A stretch of DNA of 37,286 nucleotides from a virus, in the IMG/VR virus record IMGVR_UViG_3300030202_000599, positions 1-37,286 of that record. One strand, written 5' to 3'. Shown here piece by piece: positions 14,502-21,802 of the stretch. The notes beneath the pieces were generated by a model, which was not told the origin of the DNA, made no database searches, and was given only the letters and a program-made list of their open reading frames with translations. The position numbers and the translations under genes are program-made. Numbering within the stretch: the first letter of the stretch is position 1; each line of letters begins with the position of its first letter.

Positions 14502-15051
14502 TCAACTCCTCCTCAGTGGGTGTGCGTATCTTCTCCACTACCGCACCATCAAACACATGCTTTACCTCTTCAACCGGCTTGCTGGCCTCCCAGTCCTCCA
14601 GTATCCGACCAATCTCATTGACAGAGTAAACCACCATTTCACGATTGTCTCGCTTTACCTTGCTCACCTCGTAATCTGTCGGCACGATTGCCAACACCCT
14701 GCCATCCGGCAAGCTGCCCTCTATCCATTCACCCTTGAGCGGTTCAACGCCCGCCGCTATTGCGGCTTGCTCCAGAGCGGCGATGCCCTTAATCGTCACC
14801 TCAACCTGATGATCCACGTCCTGCATTTTGTCGATGGCATCGTTGAGCCTGTCCATTTGCTGCTCAAATCTATTCCGCAGCTCTGTCGGCACTAGCCAGA
14901 TCACCCTGTCCACACCCCACTTCAGCTCAAACTGAGTAACCCTATCATCGTACCTATGCAGGCTCTGTTGCATCCGTCTCATCGCCCCATTATTTGGCGC
15001 ATGGTAAACCTTGTTTGGCTTCGGCTTACCTCGACCCTTTTTAACTGCCAT
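14482..15051 (-). CDS. Replication-module protein with SSB-like C-terminal tip
   Basis: I do not recognise the body of this 189-aa protein. A basic N-terminus (KKGRGKPKPNK) precedes a helical, charged region (VPTELRNRFEQQMDRLNDAID, abridged; about 55-90) and a mixed alpha/beta part with PDGRVLAIVPTDYEV. The last residues, EEELNDEIPF, closely resemble the acidic DDDIPF tip by which bacterial single-stranded DNA-binding proteins recruit repair and replication enzymes. A strong GGAGG site precedes the ATG. The gene lies next to a repeat-rich intergenic segment and the primase-helicase. It may recruit host replication proteins; this is inference from the tip and context. Confidence 0.7.
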   Translation of the reverse strand: MAVKKGRGKPKPNKVYHAPNNGAMRRMQQSLHRYDDRVTQFELKWGVDRVIWLVPTELRNRFEQQMDRLNDAIDKMQDVDHQVEVTIKGIAALEQAAIAAGVEPLKGEWIEGSLPDGRVLAIVPTDYEVSKVKRDNREMVVYSVNEIGRILEDWEASKPVEEVKHVFDGAVVEKIRTPTEEELNDEIPF

Positions 15052-15072
15052 TTCTGTCCTCCGTTTTAGCCC

Positions 15073-15171
15073 GTCCGTCCGTCCGTCCGGATGTCCGTCC
15101 GGTTCCTAGAGAAAACCGGACAGGACGGACACCGTCCGCTTTGACCGGACACTGTCCGCCGGACACCGGAC
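15073..15171. other. GTCCG motif cluster, candidate replication origin
   Basis: This non-coding stretch holds 13 copies of the pentamer GTCCG: eight on the plus strand and five on the minus. The left half is a run of direct copies. The right half alternates orientation and forms stems, including GTCCGGTT / AACCGGAC (15097-15121, 9-base loop) and CGGACA / TGTCCG around 15150. It separates the primase-helicase gene from the SSB-tip protein gene. Iterated short sites beside a RepA-like helicase are typical of plasmid and phage origins, and some TOPRIM primases recognise GTC. No origin activity can be read from sequence alone. Confidence 0.55.
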
Positions 15172-15183
15172 ATTTTTCGATAA

Positions 15184-17010
15184 CTACTTGTTATCATTGA
15201 TAAGCCATACCTTGTTTTTGTCCGCCGCAACCAAACCAAGCTCAATTAACGCGTGTCTGGCGTCTCCGGCCCTCCGGCGGTCCAAATCTGGGCATTTTTG
15301 CCTGTGTTCCTCGTGCCATAATGACGCCGCGACAACCTTGTTTCCGCTGTCGATCACGACGCTTCTGAGCGCCTCCAGAGCGATCTGCTGATTAACTGAA
15401 AGCCCCTTTGCCTTCTTCTTTTTTACCGGCTGTTCGCCGTCGACCCGTGACAACACAACCGACGTTCCCTCAATGAGCGCAACCTCGGTCATCTCAAACA
15501 CCTGCTCATCCGCTGGCTCTGCGTCCTTCTGTTTCTCGCAACGCATGTAAACGAGGTTCTCGTCCTTGCTGACCACCAGCGACGTATCAACAGCCCCCAG
15601 AAGGGCGCTGGAGCCACGCATACCGCGTGTACTGTCCTTGCCGCTATGATGCACTCCGATAAACGCGCAACCGCAGTGTGCCTTGATACTATCCGCCGCA
15701 GAAACCCACAGTCCAAGCTCGGTGGCACTGTTTTCGTCTGCCCCGACGAGTGATCTGGCGACGGTATCGCAGAACACGACCGACCAGCCCGTGCCAGCCT
15801 TGTCGATTGAACGCATCAGCTTTTCCACGTCTGCCTGTTCACGAAAATTCACGGCGATGGGCAAAACGTGAAGATTCTTGTTATCGCGCACCTTGTTATG
15901 TGCCTCCCACGCATTGAGGCGCTTGCCAAGGCCGCCGACGCCCTCACCGGCTATGTAAAGCACCTTGCCCTGCTTGGTTGCCATGCCCTGCCACGGCACA
16001 CCGTTTGCAATCGACAGAGCCATGTCTAGAGCGATAAACGACTTACCGGCTCCCGGTGCGCCGTACATTACGGTCAGGCCATGCTGCGTTATGATGCCCT
16101 TGTCGCCCTCTCCTATCGTCCACTCAATCGGCGGCATATTGCGGATGTAATCGGCACCGACAAAATCGAAGTAGTCGAGCCCGTCGCTTACCTCTGGCTC
16201 CGGCGCATCAACTGGAGCCGCGGCAATGACCGGCGCTGCCTTAACCTCTGCCAGCATATCCTTGACACTGCGGTTATCCAGATAGTCGACCACGTCGCCC
16301 TTTTCCGGCAGGCCCGACAAATCCACGCGCTTTACCTGCTTGGCTGTATCAAATATATTGGCGATCACGACTTCAGCGTGTGCGGCTCCGGCGTCGTCTG
16401 CATCTGGCAGGACCACAACGCTCCTACCGGCAAACCACTTGTTAAGATCTGGCTTCCAATTCTTTGCCCCGCCGTGATTGGTGGTGGCAATCAATCCCTC
16501 TTTAACGAGCCGGTTTGCAGCCTTCTCACCCTCCACGATAAATACCGGCGCTTCTGGGTTAAGTATCATACTGTCAAGCATGTACGGGACCGGTATTACA
16601 CCGTCCATGTTATGTATCCAGCCACCCTTGCCGTCCGGCCTGACCTGACGAAACGTCTTTGGCTCAAACCGGCGCACCTGATAGACCACCTCACCCTGAT
16701 CGTCGACGTAGTCATAGACCGCGCTCATAAAGCGTGCGGGCGTCAGTGTCTGCTGGCTCTGGCGCTGGATACCAAACTTGCGCTCTAATATCTCCGGTAT
16801 TGTGCCAAGCATTGACGTGCTTTCATGCGCCCGCACCAGATCGATAACCCCGCCGCCCTCGTTGTTCTCAAAGTCGAACCAAGTGCCTTTGCGAAGGTCA
16901 AGTTCCTTTGAGCCGTGCGTTCCCCAGCGTAGTATGTGACCCCGCCGGACCGCTGGCTCCCCCCAATATGCGGTTGCTACCGCCTCGGCATGTGCCGCAA
17001 TATTTGTCAT
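15184..17010 (-). CDS. TOPRIM primase fused to RepA/AAA_25-type helicase
   Basis: This 608-aa protein has three parts. An N-terminal primase-like region (about 1-90) has GTWFDFENNEGGGVIDLV but no zinc-finger cysteines. The TOPRIM domain has E160 (FIVEGEKAA) and D203/D205 (LPDADDAG). The RecA/RepA-type ATPase has Walker A GAPGAGKS (317-324), Walker B WSVVFCD (409-415) and GVHHSGKD around 452-459. A final winged-helix-like segment (about 545-600) follows. It should unwind the origin and lay primers for host DNA polymerase, since no phage polymerase is visible. A GAGGG site precedes the ATG. A GTCCG cluster lies right after its stop. Confidence 0.9.
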   Translation of the reverse strand: MTNIAAHAEAVATAYWGEPAVRRGHILRWGTHGSKELDLRKGTWFDFENNEGGGVIDLVRAHESTSMLGTIPEILERKFGIQRQSQQTLTPARFMSAVYDYVDDQGEVVYQVRRFEPKTFRQVRPDGKGGWIHNMDGVIPVPYMLDSMILNPEAPVFIVEGEKAANRLVKEGLIATTNHGGAKNWKPDLNKWFAGRSVVVLPDADDAGAAHAEVVIANIFDTAKQVKRVDLSGLPEKGDVVDYLDNRSVKDMLAEVKAAPVIAAAPVDAPEPEVSDGLDYFDFVGADYIRNMPPIEWTIGEGDKGIITQHGLTVMYGAPGAGKSFIALDMALSIANGVPWQGMATKQGKVLYIAGEGVGGLGKRLNAWEAHNKVRDNKNLHVLPIAVNFREQADVEKLMRSIDKAGTGWSVVFCDTVARSLVGADENSATELGLWVSAADSIKAHCGCAFIGVHHSGKDSTRGMRGSSALLGAVDTSLVVSKDENLVYMRCEKQKDAEPADEQVFEMTEVALIEGTSVVLSRVDGEQPVKKKKAKGLSVNQQIALEALRSVVIDSGNKVVAASLWHEEHRQKCPDLDRRRAGDARHALIELGLVAADKNKVWLINDNK

Positions 17011-17039
17011 TGTTAAACCCTCTATCCCTTTTGTCCCTC

Positions 17040-17079
17040 AAAAACGACGGGCGACACCCAAGGGACAAAGTGCCGCCCG
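17040..17079 (-). terminator. Rho-independent terminator-like hairpin
   Basis: Bases 17048-17057 and 17070-17079 pair over 10 bp (CGGGCGACAC / GTGCCGCCCG, one G-T pair) with a 12-base loop. On the minus strand a GTCG step is followed by five T (17044-17040). It sits just after the stop of the 219-aa gene and before the primase gene, so it may reduce read-through between them. Confidence 0.65.
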
Positions 17080-17087
17080 CCTACCGC

Positions 17088-17747
17088 TTAAACGAACAAG
17101 TCGCTGCCTGCCGTGGCAGCCGTTGGAGGATCAGCGGCTACTGGCGGCGCAACTGACGCTGCTGCGGGTTCTGCGGGTGATGCTGCCACACCACCCAATG
17201 CCGCAGGACGATCTGTCCAACCAACTACAGCCCATTGTGGCACTCGCCACGTTTGCTGTTGCCCGTCGCTCAGTGTCTGCACCTTTCTCTCGGTGCCACT
17301 GATTTCCACGATTGGCACTTTGCCGACGTTTTCATCCTTACCCGCTACATATTGAGCGTACAGCGTCTGCATTGCAACATACACATTCTTTGAGCTGCTA
17401 CTTAACTCACGCAAGCCAATGTCCTTGTTGGTAAGCTGCACCCTGAAACCCCACTTGTGCATAGGCTTTCCGTCAGCGCCAACATCACTTGGCTTTTCAG
17501 GTGGACGCTCACCCACCAAAACCATACGAAAATCTGGCGCAGGCATAAAGGCTATGTAACCCACCTCCAGCTTTTCCAGATCCATCGCAACCTTGATTGG
17601 AGGGGTCAGCTCGTTGTCCTGATTTGTCCACTGCCCGTCAATCTGCACTCTCTCGACTGCAATGAAGCTGCCGTCCTTTGCGGAGAATTTCAAGATTGGT
17701 GTGCGATCTCCGCCACCGGAGCCGCCGTCTGATATATATTCTAACAT
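17088..17747 (-). CDS. Conserved replication-module protein, possible ssDNA-binding protein
   Basis: This 219-aa protein carries beta-rich patterns: PILKFSAKDGSFIAVERVQI, KLEVGYIAFMPAPDFRMVLVG (abridged), KWGFRVQLTN, KVPIVEISG and WAVVGWTDRP. A Pro/Ala-rich flexible C-terminal tail (about 185-219) follows. Proteins of this style are common beside primase-helicase genes in aquatic podoviruses and may coat single-stranded DNA, but I cannot see a definite OB-fold signature. An AAGGAAAAG site precedes the ATG, and a three-copy heptamer repeat lies just ahead of it. The terminator-like hairpin follows its stop. Confidence 0.72.
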   Translation of the reverse strand: MLEYISDGGSGGGDRTPILKFSAKDGSFIAVERVQIDGQWTNQDNELTPPIKVAMDLEKLEVGYIAFMPAPDFRMVLVGERPPEKPSDVGADGKPMHKWGFRVQLTNKDIGLRELSSSSKNVYVAMQTLYAQYVAGKDENVGKVPIVEISGTERKVQTLSDGQQQTWRVPQWAVVGWTDRPAALGGVAASPAEPAAASVAPPVAADPPTAATAGSDLFV

Positions 17748-17760
17748 TATCTTTTCCTTT

Positions 17761-17781
17761 ACGTTTCACGTTTTACGTTTT
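17761..17781 (-). repeat. Three tandem heptamers upstream of the 219-aa gene
   Basis: On the plus strand the units are ACGTTTC, ACGTTTT and ACGTTTT. They begin 14 bases upstream of the ATG at 17747 and overlap the end of a 28-aa frame. The position, just before the ribosome site, would suit a translational operator or short transcription-factor array. There is no direct evidence for either. Confidence 0.4.
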
Positions 17782-17859
17782 GTCGAATGACCTGACTATC
17801 AGGCCACCATTGCGCCGGGACATCACTGCCCCCGCGTAATTCTTTTGTGCGGCTTTCAT
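17773..17859 (-). CDS. Tiny basic peptide (28 aa), tentative
   Basis: A 28-codon frame starts with ATG overlapping the stop of the nuclease gene (ATGA) and encodes MKAAQKNYAGAVMSRRNGG and nine further residues. The peptide is basic. The coupled start is the only support, so it may be a small real gene or a chance frame in a 108-bp gap. Confidence 0.4.
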   Translation of the reverse strand: MKAAQKNYAGAVMSRRNGGLIVRSFDKT

Positions 17860-18305
17860 TCCATTACCGCCAAGTGTTCACGCAACACCATCGCAAACGT
17901 CGACCAATCCAACGTTGCGGTGTACGCCCAGTCATAAGTTTCAGCCACGTCTCCGGCAACGTCGGAATTGCCGAGAGCCACGATTGCCTGCACGGGTATC
18001 CTGACCTGCGTTTGCTGACGGTCCAAGCGATAAATTAAACACGGGTATGCGTCGTCAACATTTGCTGACGACTTCGCCGCAGTCACGATCTGGTCCCACC
18101 ACTTTGGTGATAATCCAGATTTATACCGCTTACACTCAATGAGAAATGGGAACGCCTTGCCGTCGGCTGGCTCCAAATCGCTCAGGTCTTTTTCTTGATA
18201 CTGCGATAATCGCCTCCGCAATTTGCGGCCCGTCTCAAGCTCAATGAGCTTTGCGATTTCGCGCTCATATGATGCACCCTTGGCGCGGCCCCCGCCCTGC
18301 CGCAT
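17856..18305 (-). CDS. PD-(D/E)XK nuclease, Holliday-junction resolvase-like
   Basis: This 149-aa protein has the restriction-fold active-site pattern: E14 (GASYEREIAKLI), D43 (DLSDLEP) and E57-C-K59 (FPFLIECKRYKSG), with a following helix containing WWDQIVTAAKSS. This fits a small endonuclease that cleaves branched or recombination intermediates during concatemer processing, though a host-DNA-degrading role is also possible. Its start overlaps the stop of the upstream small gene (TGATG). All three catalytic acidic/basic residues appear present. Confidence 0.8.
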   Translation of the reverse strand: MRQGGGRAKGASYEREIAKLIELETGRKLRRRLSQYQEKDLSDLEPADGKAFPFLIECKRYKSGLSPKWWDQIVTAAKSSANVDDAYPCLIYRLDRQQTQVRIPVQAIVALGNSDVAGDVAETYDWAYTATLDWSTFAMVLREHLAVME

Positions 18306-18496
18306 CAGTCTCGGCCTGCCTGCTTGTCCATCTCAAACTGGATGGCGCGGTGGCGCTGCTTCGCTTCTAGTTGCGACATTAACAACTCGTCGGCCAGACT
18401 AGACTGGCTCCGGTGTGCCGATAAATCCAGCTCACTTTTCAGCGCATCAATGGTTGAGGCTCTCAGCCGGAGCAATATGGGTTTAACTTCGTTCAT
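18305..18496 (-). CDS. Small ribbon-helix-helix-like protein
   Basis: This 63-aa protein is the first gene of the long minus-strand arm. A strand PILLRLRASTIDAL, a helix with SLADELLMSQLEAKQR and a charged tail fit a ribbon-helix-helix DNA-binding protein. AGGG precedes its ATG. As the promoter-proximal gene beside the divergent hub it could regulate that hub; the family call rests on short pattern matching only. Confidence 0.6.
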   Translation of the reverse strand: MNEVKPILLRLRASTIDALKSELDLSAHRSQSSLADELLMSQLEAKQRHRAIQFEMDKQAGRD

Positions 18497-18605
18497 TTTG
18501 TGACCCTTCTGTGATCGTTGCTGGAAGCAAAAAACGCTTCTAGCTTCTTTTTGGTACTAACATGCCCCAAAACACCTACATCCCGTCAGCGGGCTTCTAT
18601 GGGCG

Positions 18606-18634
18606 ATTAAAGGCATATTGATATTTTTATGCAA
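18606..18634 (-). promoter_or_regulatory. Candidate minus-strand promoter
   Basis: TTGCAT and TTTAAT are separated by 17 bases on the minus strand. The -10 box matches the sigma-70 consensus at five of six positions, but the -35 box matches poorly. It would drive the nuclease/replication/structural arm starting at 18496. An activator may be needed. Confidence 0.3.
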
Positions 18635-18651
18635 TTAACTCGATATAAGAC

Positions 18652-18680
18652 TTGTCAAACTCTGATAGCATCATTATATA
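18652..18680 (+). promoter_or_regulatory. Sigma-70-like promoter for the plus-strand arm
   Basis: TTGTCA (five of six consensus) and TATATA are separated by 17 bases. The gene at 18726 begins 45 bases downstream, with AAGGAG 8 bases ahead of its ATG. This arrangement supports strong early expression by host RNA polymerase. Confidence 0.65.
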
Positions 18681-18725
18681 GAATAGGTAAGAGGGACAAA
18701 TTAGGGAAATTAAGGAGATTATCAA

Positions 18726-19031
18726 ATGACTAAATTTACTGAAAATGAAATTGCCGCTTTGAAAATGTGCATGAACTATGACGACCGCGAAAGCCAGCAT
18801 GGCGACAACCATAGCGACGCAACGCCTGTGACGATTGCCGAGGCTCTTGGCTGGAACATGAATCAAGTTGGTGGGTTGATCAGCAGCCTATCAAGCAAAG
18901 GCGCAGTTTGGGTTGACGACCGCGAGGGCGAGCCTTGGCACAATGACGTCAGTATGCACGTTGTGTATTTGACGACAAAAGGCGTTGACGAAATTTTTGA
19001 CATTGTTGAAGCAGAACAGGCGGCGGCTTAA
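18726..19031 (+). CDS. Winged-helix-like early protein
   Basis: This 101-aa protein is the first gene of the plus-strand arm. The segment TIAEALGWNMNQVGGLISSLSSKG (abridged) resembles the recognition helix and wing of MarR-like winged-helix proteins, followed by AVWVDD and YLTTKGVDEIFDIV. Short His/Asp-rich polar regions flank it. An AAGGAG site and a good promoter precede it. It might regulate the early genes or a host process; no closer family is evident. Confidence 0.65.
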   Translation: MTKFTENEIAALKMCMNYDDRESQHGDNHSDATPVTIAEALGWNMNQVGGLISSLSSKGAVWVDDREGEPWHNDVSMHVVYLTTKGVDEIFDIVEAEQAAA

Positions 19032-19057
19032 CAGCCCCGCCCGAAAGGGAGATTGGT

Positions 19058-19888
19058 ATGACTGTTACATTTAAAAAGATTGCGGCCTTTAAAGTTCGCC
19101 CCGTAAACAACGGCACTAAAAAGTCCGACAGGAACCGCTACTGCGGGCCAGCCGTTCTTTCGATCATGTCCGGCATTACGACCGGCGACGCGTCGCGACT
19201 GATCCGAAGCATATTCACGCAGGTCCACGCCGTGAAAGGCACTAGCGACCACCAGATTAAAACCGCGTTCAAGCACCTTGGCATTGACATGAGCCGCGTA
19301 TCATATCGCGGCGCAGGTCTAACGGCCTCCGATAGCCCGACGTTGGCACGCTGGTTAAGGGACACAACATCCGATAGAACTGCCGGTCGTGTGTTCTTGG
19401 TATCGGCTGGGTGGCATTGGCAGATCATTACTGGAAGACGTTATATCTGCGGCATTGTCAAAGAGCTTATCAGCATCCGAGACAAGCGCGTCAAGCGCCG
19501 CGCCCGTGTCAGGGACGTGTACGAGCTGACACCGATTGCGGCTGATGGCAAGATCCGCATTCCGCTTATTGAGCAGCCCAAGTCTAGAAAGGCACCGGAC
19601 TGTTACCGTCGGGTTCGCAAGCTGATCCAAGAAAACGCGGACATAGAACTTAAATACTGCATAGAGCATTTTGGTTTCGGTAACGACACTGTGAAGTGGG
19701 TTGAGGTTTGTGGATCTGTGGATGATTTTATTGATCAGGCAGGCGACGACATTAATCACTTAGCCCATGAAGATGCTGACGAAGTCAACGACGGTCGTGC
19801 CTGTTACTCATGGGATGAGGTCGAATATATGATGCTCAAGATTATTTCTTTTGTCGACAAATACAACCTGAGAAGGGAAGCAGCATGA
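19058..19888 (+). CDS. Papain/C39-like cysteine peptidase candidate
   Basis: This 276-aa protein shows a Cys-His pair in the expected order. C29 lies at the start of a helix (NRYCGPAVLSIMSG) and H120 in a strand (FLVSAGWHWQIITG), as in C39-like and other papain-fold enzymes. HQIKTAFKHLGIDM lies between them. A third Asp/Asn after the His strand is not obvious, so activity is uncertain. The C-terminal half is charged and unassigned (YRRVRKLIQENADIELKY, acidic ending). AAAGGGAG precedes the ATG, and its stop overlaps the next gene. A substrate in the host cell is more likely than a structural role. Confidence 0.6.
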   Translation: MTVTFKKIAAFKVRPVNNGTKKSDRNRYCGPAVLSIMSGITTGDASRLIRSIFTQVHAVKGTSDHQIKTAFKHLGIDMSRVSYRGAGLTASDSPTLARWLRDTTSDRTAGRVFLVSAGWHWQIITGRRYICGIVKELISIRDKRVKRRARVRDVYELTPIAADGKIRIPLIEQPKSRKAPDCYRRVRKLIQENADIELKYCIEHFGFGNDTVKWVEVCGSVDDFIDQAGDDINHLAHEDADEVNDGRACYSWDEVEYMMLKIISFVDKYNLRREAA

Positions 19889-20004
19889 AACAGGATATTT
19901 TAGGGGGGGCTTTGCTTTTATTGCTGGCCCTCTCATTCACCAACATGATCAGCGAAAAATACAACGTCTGGGGATTGATGGTTTGGTTAGGGGGTTTGGG
20001 GTGA
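19885..20004 (+). CDS. Tiny membrane protein (39 aa)
   Basis: The frame begins ATGA over the peptidase stop and encodes 39 residues. A hydrophobic helix (about 6-21, ILGGALLLLLALSF) is followed by a polar stretch and a second short hydrophobic segment (VWGLMVWLGGLG). Its stop overlaps the HNH start (TGATG). It could be a small inner-membrane peptide acting on the host. Function unknown. Confidence 0.6.
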   Translation: MKQDILGGALLLLLALSFTNMISEKYNVWGLMVWLGGLG

Positions 20005-20555
20005 TGCAGATAATCACACGCAAAGAAGCAAAAGAGAAAGGGCTATCGCGCTACTTTACGGGCAAGCCTTGCGTCAACGGGCATGTGTCTGAAAGATTGA
20101 CTTCAGGCCAATGCACTGGTTGCTTCAAACACTATTATAAAAAAATGTATCAAAATCCAAAATACAGACAGAAAGCGATTGACCGGGCTCGCAAAAACTA
20201 TGACAGAGAAGCCGGTAAACAAAACGCAAGGCGTTGGTGCGAGCGTAACCCAGAGAAAAGAAAACAAATTGCATCTGCTTGGGAGAAAAGAAACAAAGAT
20301 TACATGAACGCCAAGACTGCCCGCAGGTACGCAAGGAAGGGTAAGGCAACATTAAAAAGTGTAACCATAAAAGATATTATGCCAATTTATAAAGAAGCTA
20401 GAGTATTAACAGAGAAAACAGGCGTTCAATACCACGTTGACCACATAGTGCCTCTATTTGGAGAGGCAGTGTGCGGCTTGCATGTGCCGTGGAACTTGCG
20501 AGCTATTCCTGCAAAAGACAACCAATCAAAATCCAACAAATGGGAGACAGTATAA
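20004..20555 (+). CDS. HNH endonuclease
   Basis: This 183-aa protein has a likely N-terminal zinc site (C23, H27, C37, C40) and a long Arg/Lys-rich helical middle. The C-terminal HNH motif has H144, D146, H147 (YHVDHIVP), then N164 in PWNLRAIPA and N173 in KDNQSKSNK, the usual beta-beta-alpha metal layout. The frame extends upstream, but the ATG at 20004 overlaps the previous stop (TGATG) and is preferred. It could be a free-standing homing-type nuclease or act in packaging. No intron or split gene is evident nearby. Confidence 0.85.
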   Translation: MQIITRKEAKEKGLSRYFTGKPCVNGHVSERLTSGQCTGCFKHYYKKMYQNPKYRQKAIDRARKNYDREAGKQNARRWCERNPEKRKQIASAWEKRNKDYMNAKTARRYARKGKATLKSVTIKDIMPIYKEARVLTEKTGVQYHVDHIVPLFGEAVCGLHVPWNLRAIPAKDNQSKSNKWETV

Positions 20556-21517
20556 TGGTAGGCAAAAGAACACCGGACGATATTTTAACCGCGTCAGTAA
20601 TTCCTGTCGCAGCGAACTTATCACCGTACAGAACACCCAACGACCAGCTTGCAAAGGCACTGGCCGTGATTGAGGGCAAACCTGACCCCGACCCGTTCAC
20701 TGGTAACGAGGCGACCGAGTGGGGCAACCACCTTGAAGCCATCATTCTGACCATTGCGGCAGAGCGGCTTGGCCTGACCGACCTGCAACTGGAACACGAC
20801 GCGCTGTTCCACGACAAGATACCGTTTGCCGCGTCGCTTGACGGCACGGCTGACGGAGGCTTGGGGCATGAGGTCGTGACCGACGCATCCAAGGGCATCT
20901 ATTGCCCGGAGGGTCCGGTCTATGTCGACGGCGTCGGAGTGTTGGAGAGCAAGGCAACGAGCAGTAGGCCGGAAGACGCCCCAGCGCCCCACAGAGGGCC
21001 GTTGCAGCTCCAAGGGCAGCTTATGTGCGCTAAACGCACTTGGGGCGCTGTATGCGTCTTATACGGCGGTGTAGAGCTAAGAATATTCCTTTACCAAGCC
21101 AACGCGGCTCGACAAGCCGAGATCGTTGACATTGTCGAGGATTTTGAGCGCCGCAAGTTCGACATTGACTGGTATCCGGTCCTGACCAGCTCTGACGGTA
21201 ACACCGCATATCCGAGAGTGGACGACGGGGCCGAGCCGCTTGAGCTGGCCGGTGAGAACGTCGACTGGGCCGAGCAGCTTGTCAATGCGAAGGCCGCAAA
21301 GAAAGCTGCTGAGGTCGACATAGATGAGGCTGAGGCAGCTTTAAAGGAGCATATGGGATCGCATGAGGAGGCGGTCGCCCTGATCGGCAACCGGCGGCAC
21401 GTTATCAGGTGGCCCATGCGGAACTTCAAAGCGCAACCGGCCAAGACAACTGCCGCCAAGCCAGCCCGCATAGCAAGGCAAACAACTCTAACTGTAAAGG
21501 TGTTTGATGATGATTGA
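20555..21517 (+). CDS. YqaJ-type exonuclease/recombinase nuclease
   Basis: This 320-aa protein shows the YqaJ/lambda-exonuclease fold markers: FTGNEATEWGNHLEAII (E61), FAASLDGTADGG (D97), VGVLESKATSS (E131, K133) and PLQLQGQLMC (Q151, Q153, Q155). It should digest one strand of double-stranded DNA ends for single-strand annealing. The ATG at 20555 overlaps the HNH stop (TAATG). An Arg/Ala/Lys-rich C-terminus (about 285-310) may bind DNA. No clear Bet or Erf annealase is seen nearby, so a partner could be one of the unknown genes or a host protein. Confidence 0.85.
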   Translation: MVGKRTPDDILTASVIPVAANLSPYRTPNDQLAKALAVIEGKPDPDPFTGNEATEWGNHLEAIILTIAAERLGLTDLQLEHDALFHDKIPFAASLDGTADGGLGHEVVTDASKGIYCPEGPVYVDGVGVLESKATSSRPEDAPAPHRGPLQLQGQLMCAKRTWGAVCVLYGGVELRIFLYQANAARQAEIVDIVEDFERRKFDIDWYPVLTSSDGNTAYPRVDDGAEPLELAGENVDWAEQLVNAKAAKKAAEVDIDEAEAALKEHMGSHEEAVALIGNRRHVIRWPMRNFKAQPAKTTAAKPARIARQTTLTVKVFDDD

Positions 21518-21722
21518 TGTACCGTTAACCAAAGCGCAGGCGGAGCTGCGCAACGTGATCGACAGGTATGCCCGCCGGTATGGCTACACGCCGACGATCA
21601 ACGAGCTATCCGATAAAACAGGGAAAAGCATGTCACAAATCCACCGGCTAATGACCGGGCTCATTGAGCGCGGCGCAGCGGAAAAGGTGGCTGGCAAGGC
21701 CAGAGCGTTTAGGCTACTGTAG
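21507..21722 (+). CDS. LexA-like winged-helix protein
   Basis: This 71-aa protein resembles only the DNA-binding domain of LexA. The N-terminal LTKAQAELRNVIDRYARRYG (abridged) helix precedes a helix-turn-helix GYTPTINELSDKTGKSMSQI (abridged) with a wing GAAEKVAGKARAF. There is no Ser-Lys peptidase domain, so it cannot self-cleave. AAAGGTG precedes the ATG at 21507 (21510 also possible), which lies inside the exonuclease gene's end. It may regulate phage or host SOS-type promoters. Confidence 0.75.
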   Translation: MMIDVPLTKAQAELRNVIDRYARRYGYTPTINELSDKTGKSMSQIHRLMTGLIERGAAEKVAGKARAFRLL

Positions 21723-21726
21723 TTGG

Positions 21727-21789
21727 TGCGCGGTTTCCCTCCCTTACCGCGCATCCACCTTGGCCCCCGTTTCGACGGGGGTCTTTTTA
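21727..21789 (+). terminator. Tandem hairpins with UUCG-loop terminator
   Basis: The first hairpin pairs TGCGCGGT (21727-21734) with ACCGCGCA (21746-21753). The second pairs CCCCCGT (21764-21770) with ACGGGGG (21775-21781) around a TTCG tetraloop and is followed by TCTTTTTA. The second is a textbook rho-independent terminator, and the first may reinforce it or be an RNA element. Together they end the first early transcription unit. Confidence 0.85.
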
Positions 21790-21802
21790 TTTATATATGG
21801 GG

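Larger units (their letters stand above)
18497..18725. promoter_or_regulatory. Divergent intergenic control hub
   Basis: This 229-bp non-coding segment separates the two transcription arms. It holds a good plus-strand promoter at 18652-18680, a weaker minus-strand candidate at 18606-18634, a small stem (CCCG-tcag-CGGG) near 18593 and an inverted repeat GAAGC-aaaaaac-GCTTC at about 18533-18549. The AT-rich part lies nearer the plus-strand gene. Confidence 0.7.

Noticed and set aside
18522-18549. Rho-independent terminator (GAAGC-aaaaaac-GCTTC followed by a T-rich stretch)
   Set aside because: It lies upstream of both divergent genes, where no transcript needs ending, and the stem is only 5 bp. 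I treat it as hub structure only.
18497-18725. attP site or lysogeny control region
   Set aside because: There is no integrase or excisionase and no CI/Cro pair. The region has promoters and a small stem only. The LexA-like gene at 21507 has no self-cleaving domain.
20004-20555. Self-splicing intron carrying the HNH gene
   Set aside because: The HNH gene is coupled by overlapping stop/start to both neighbours, and those neighbours are intact, so no host gene is interrupted.
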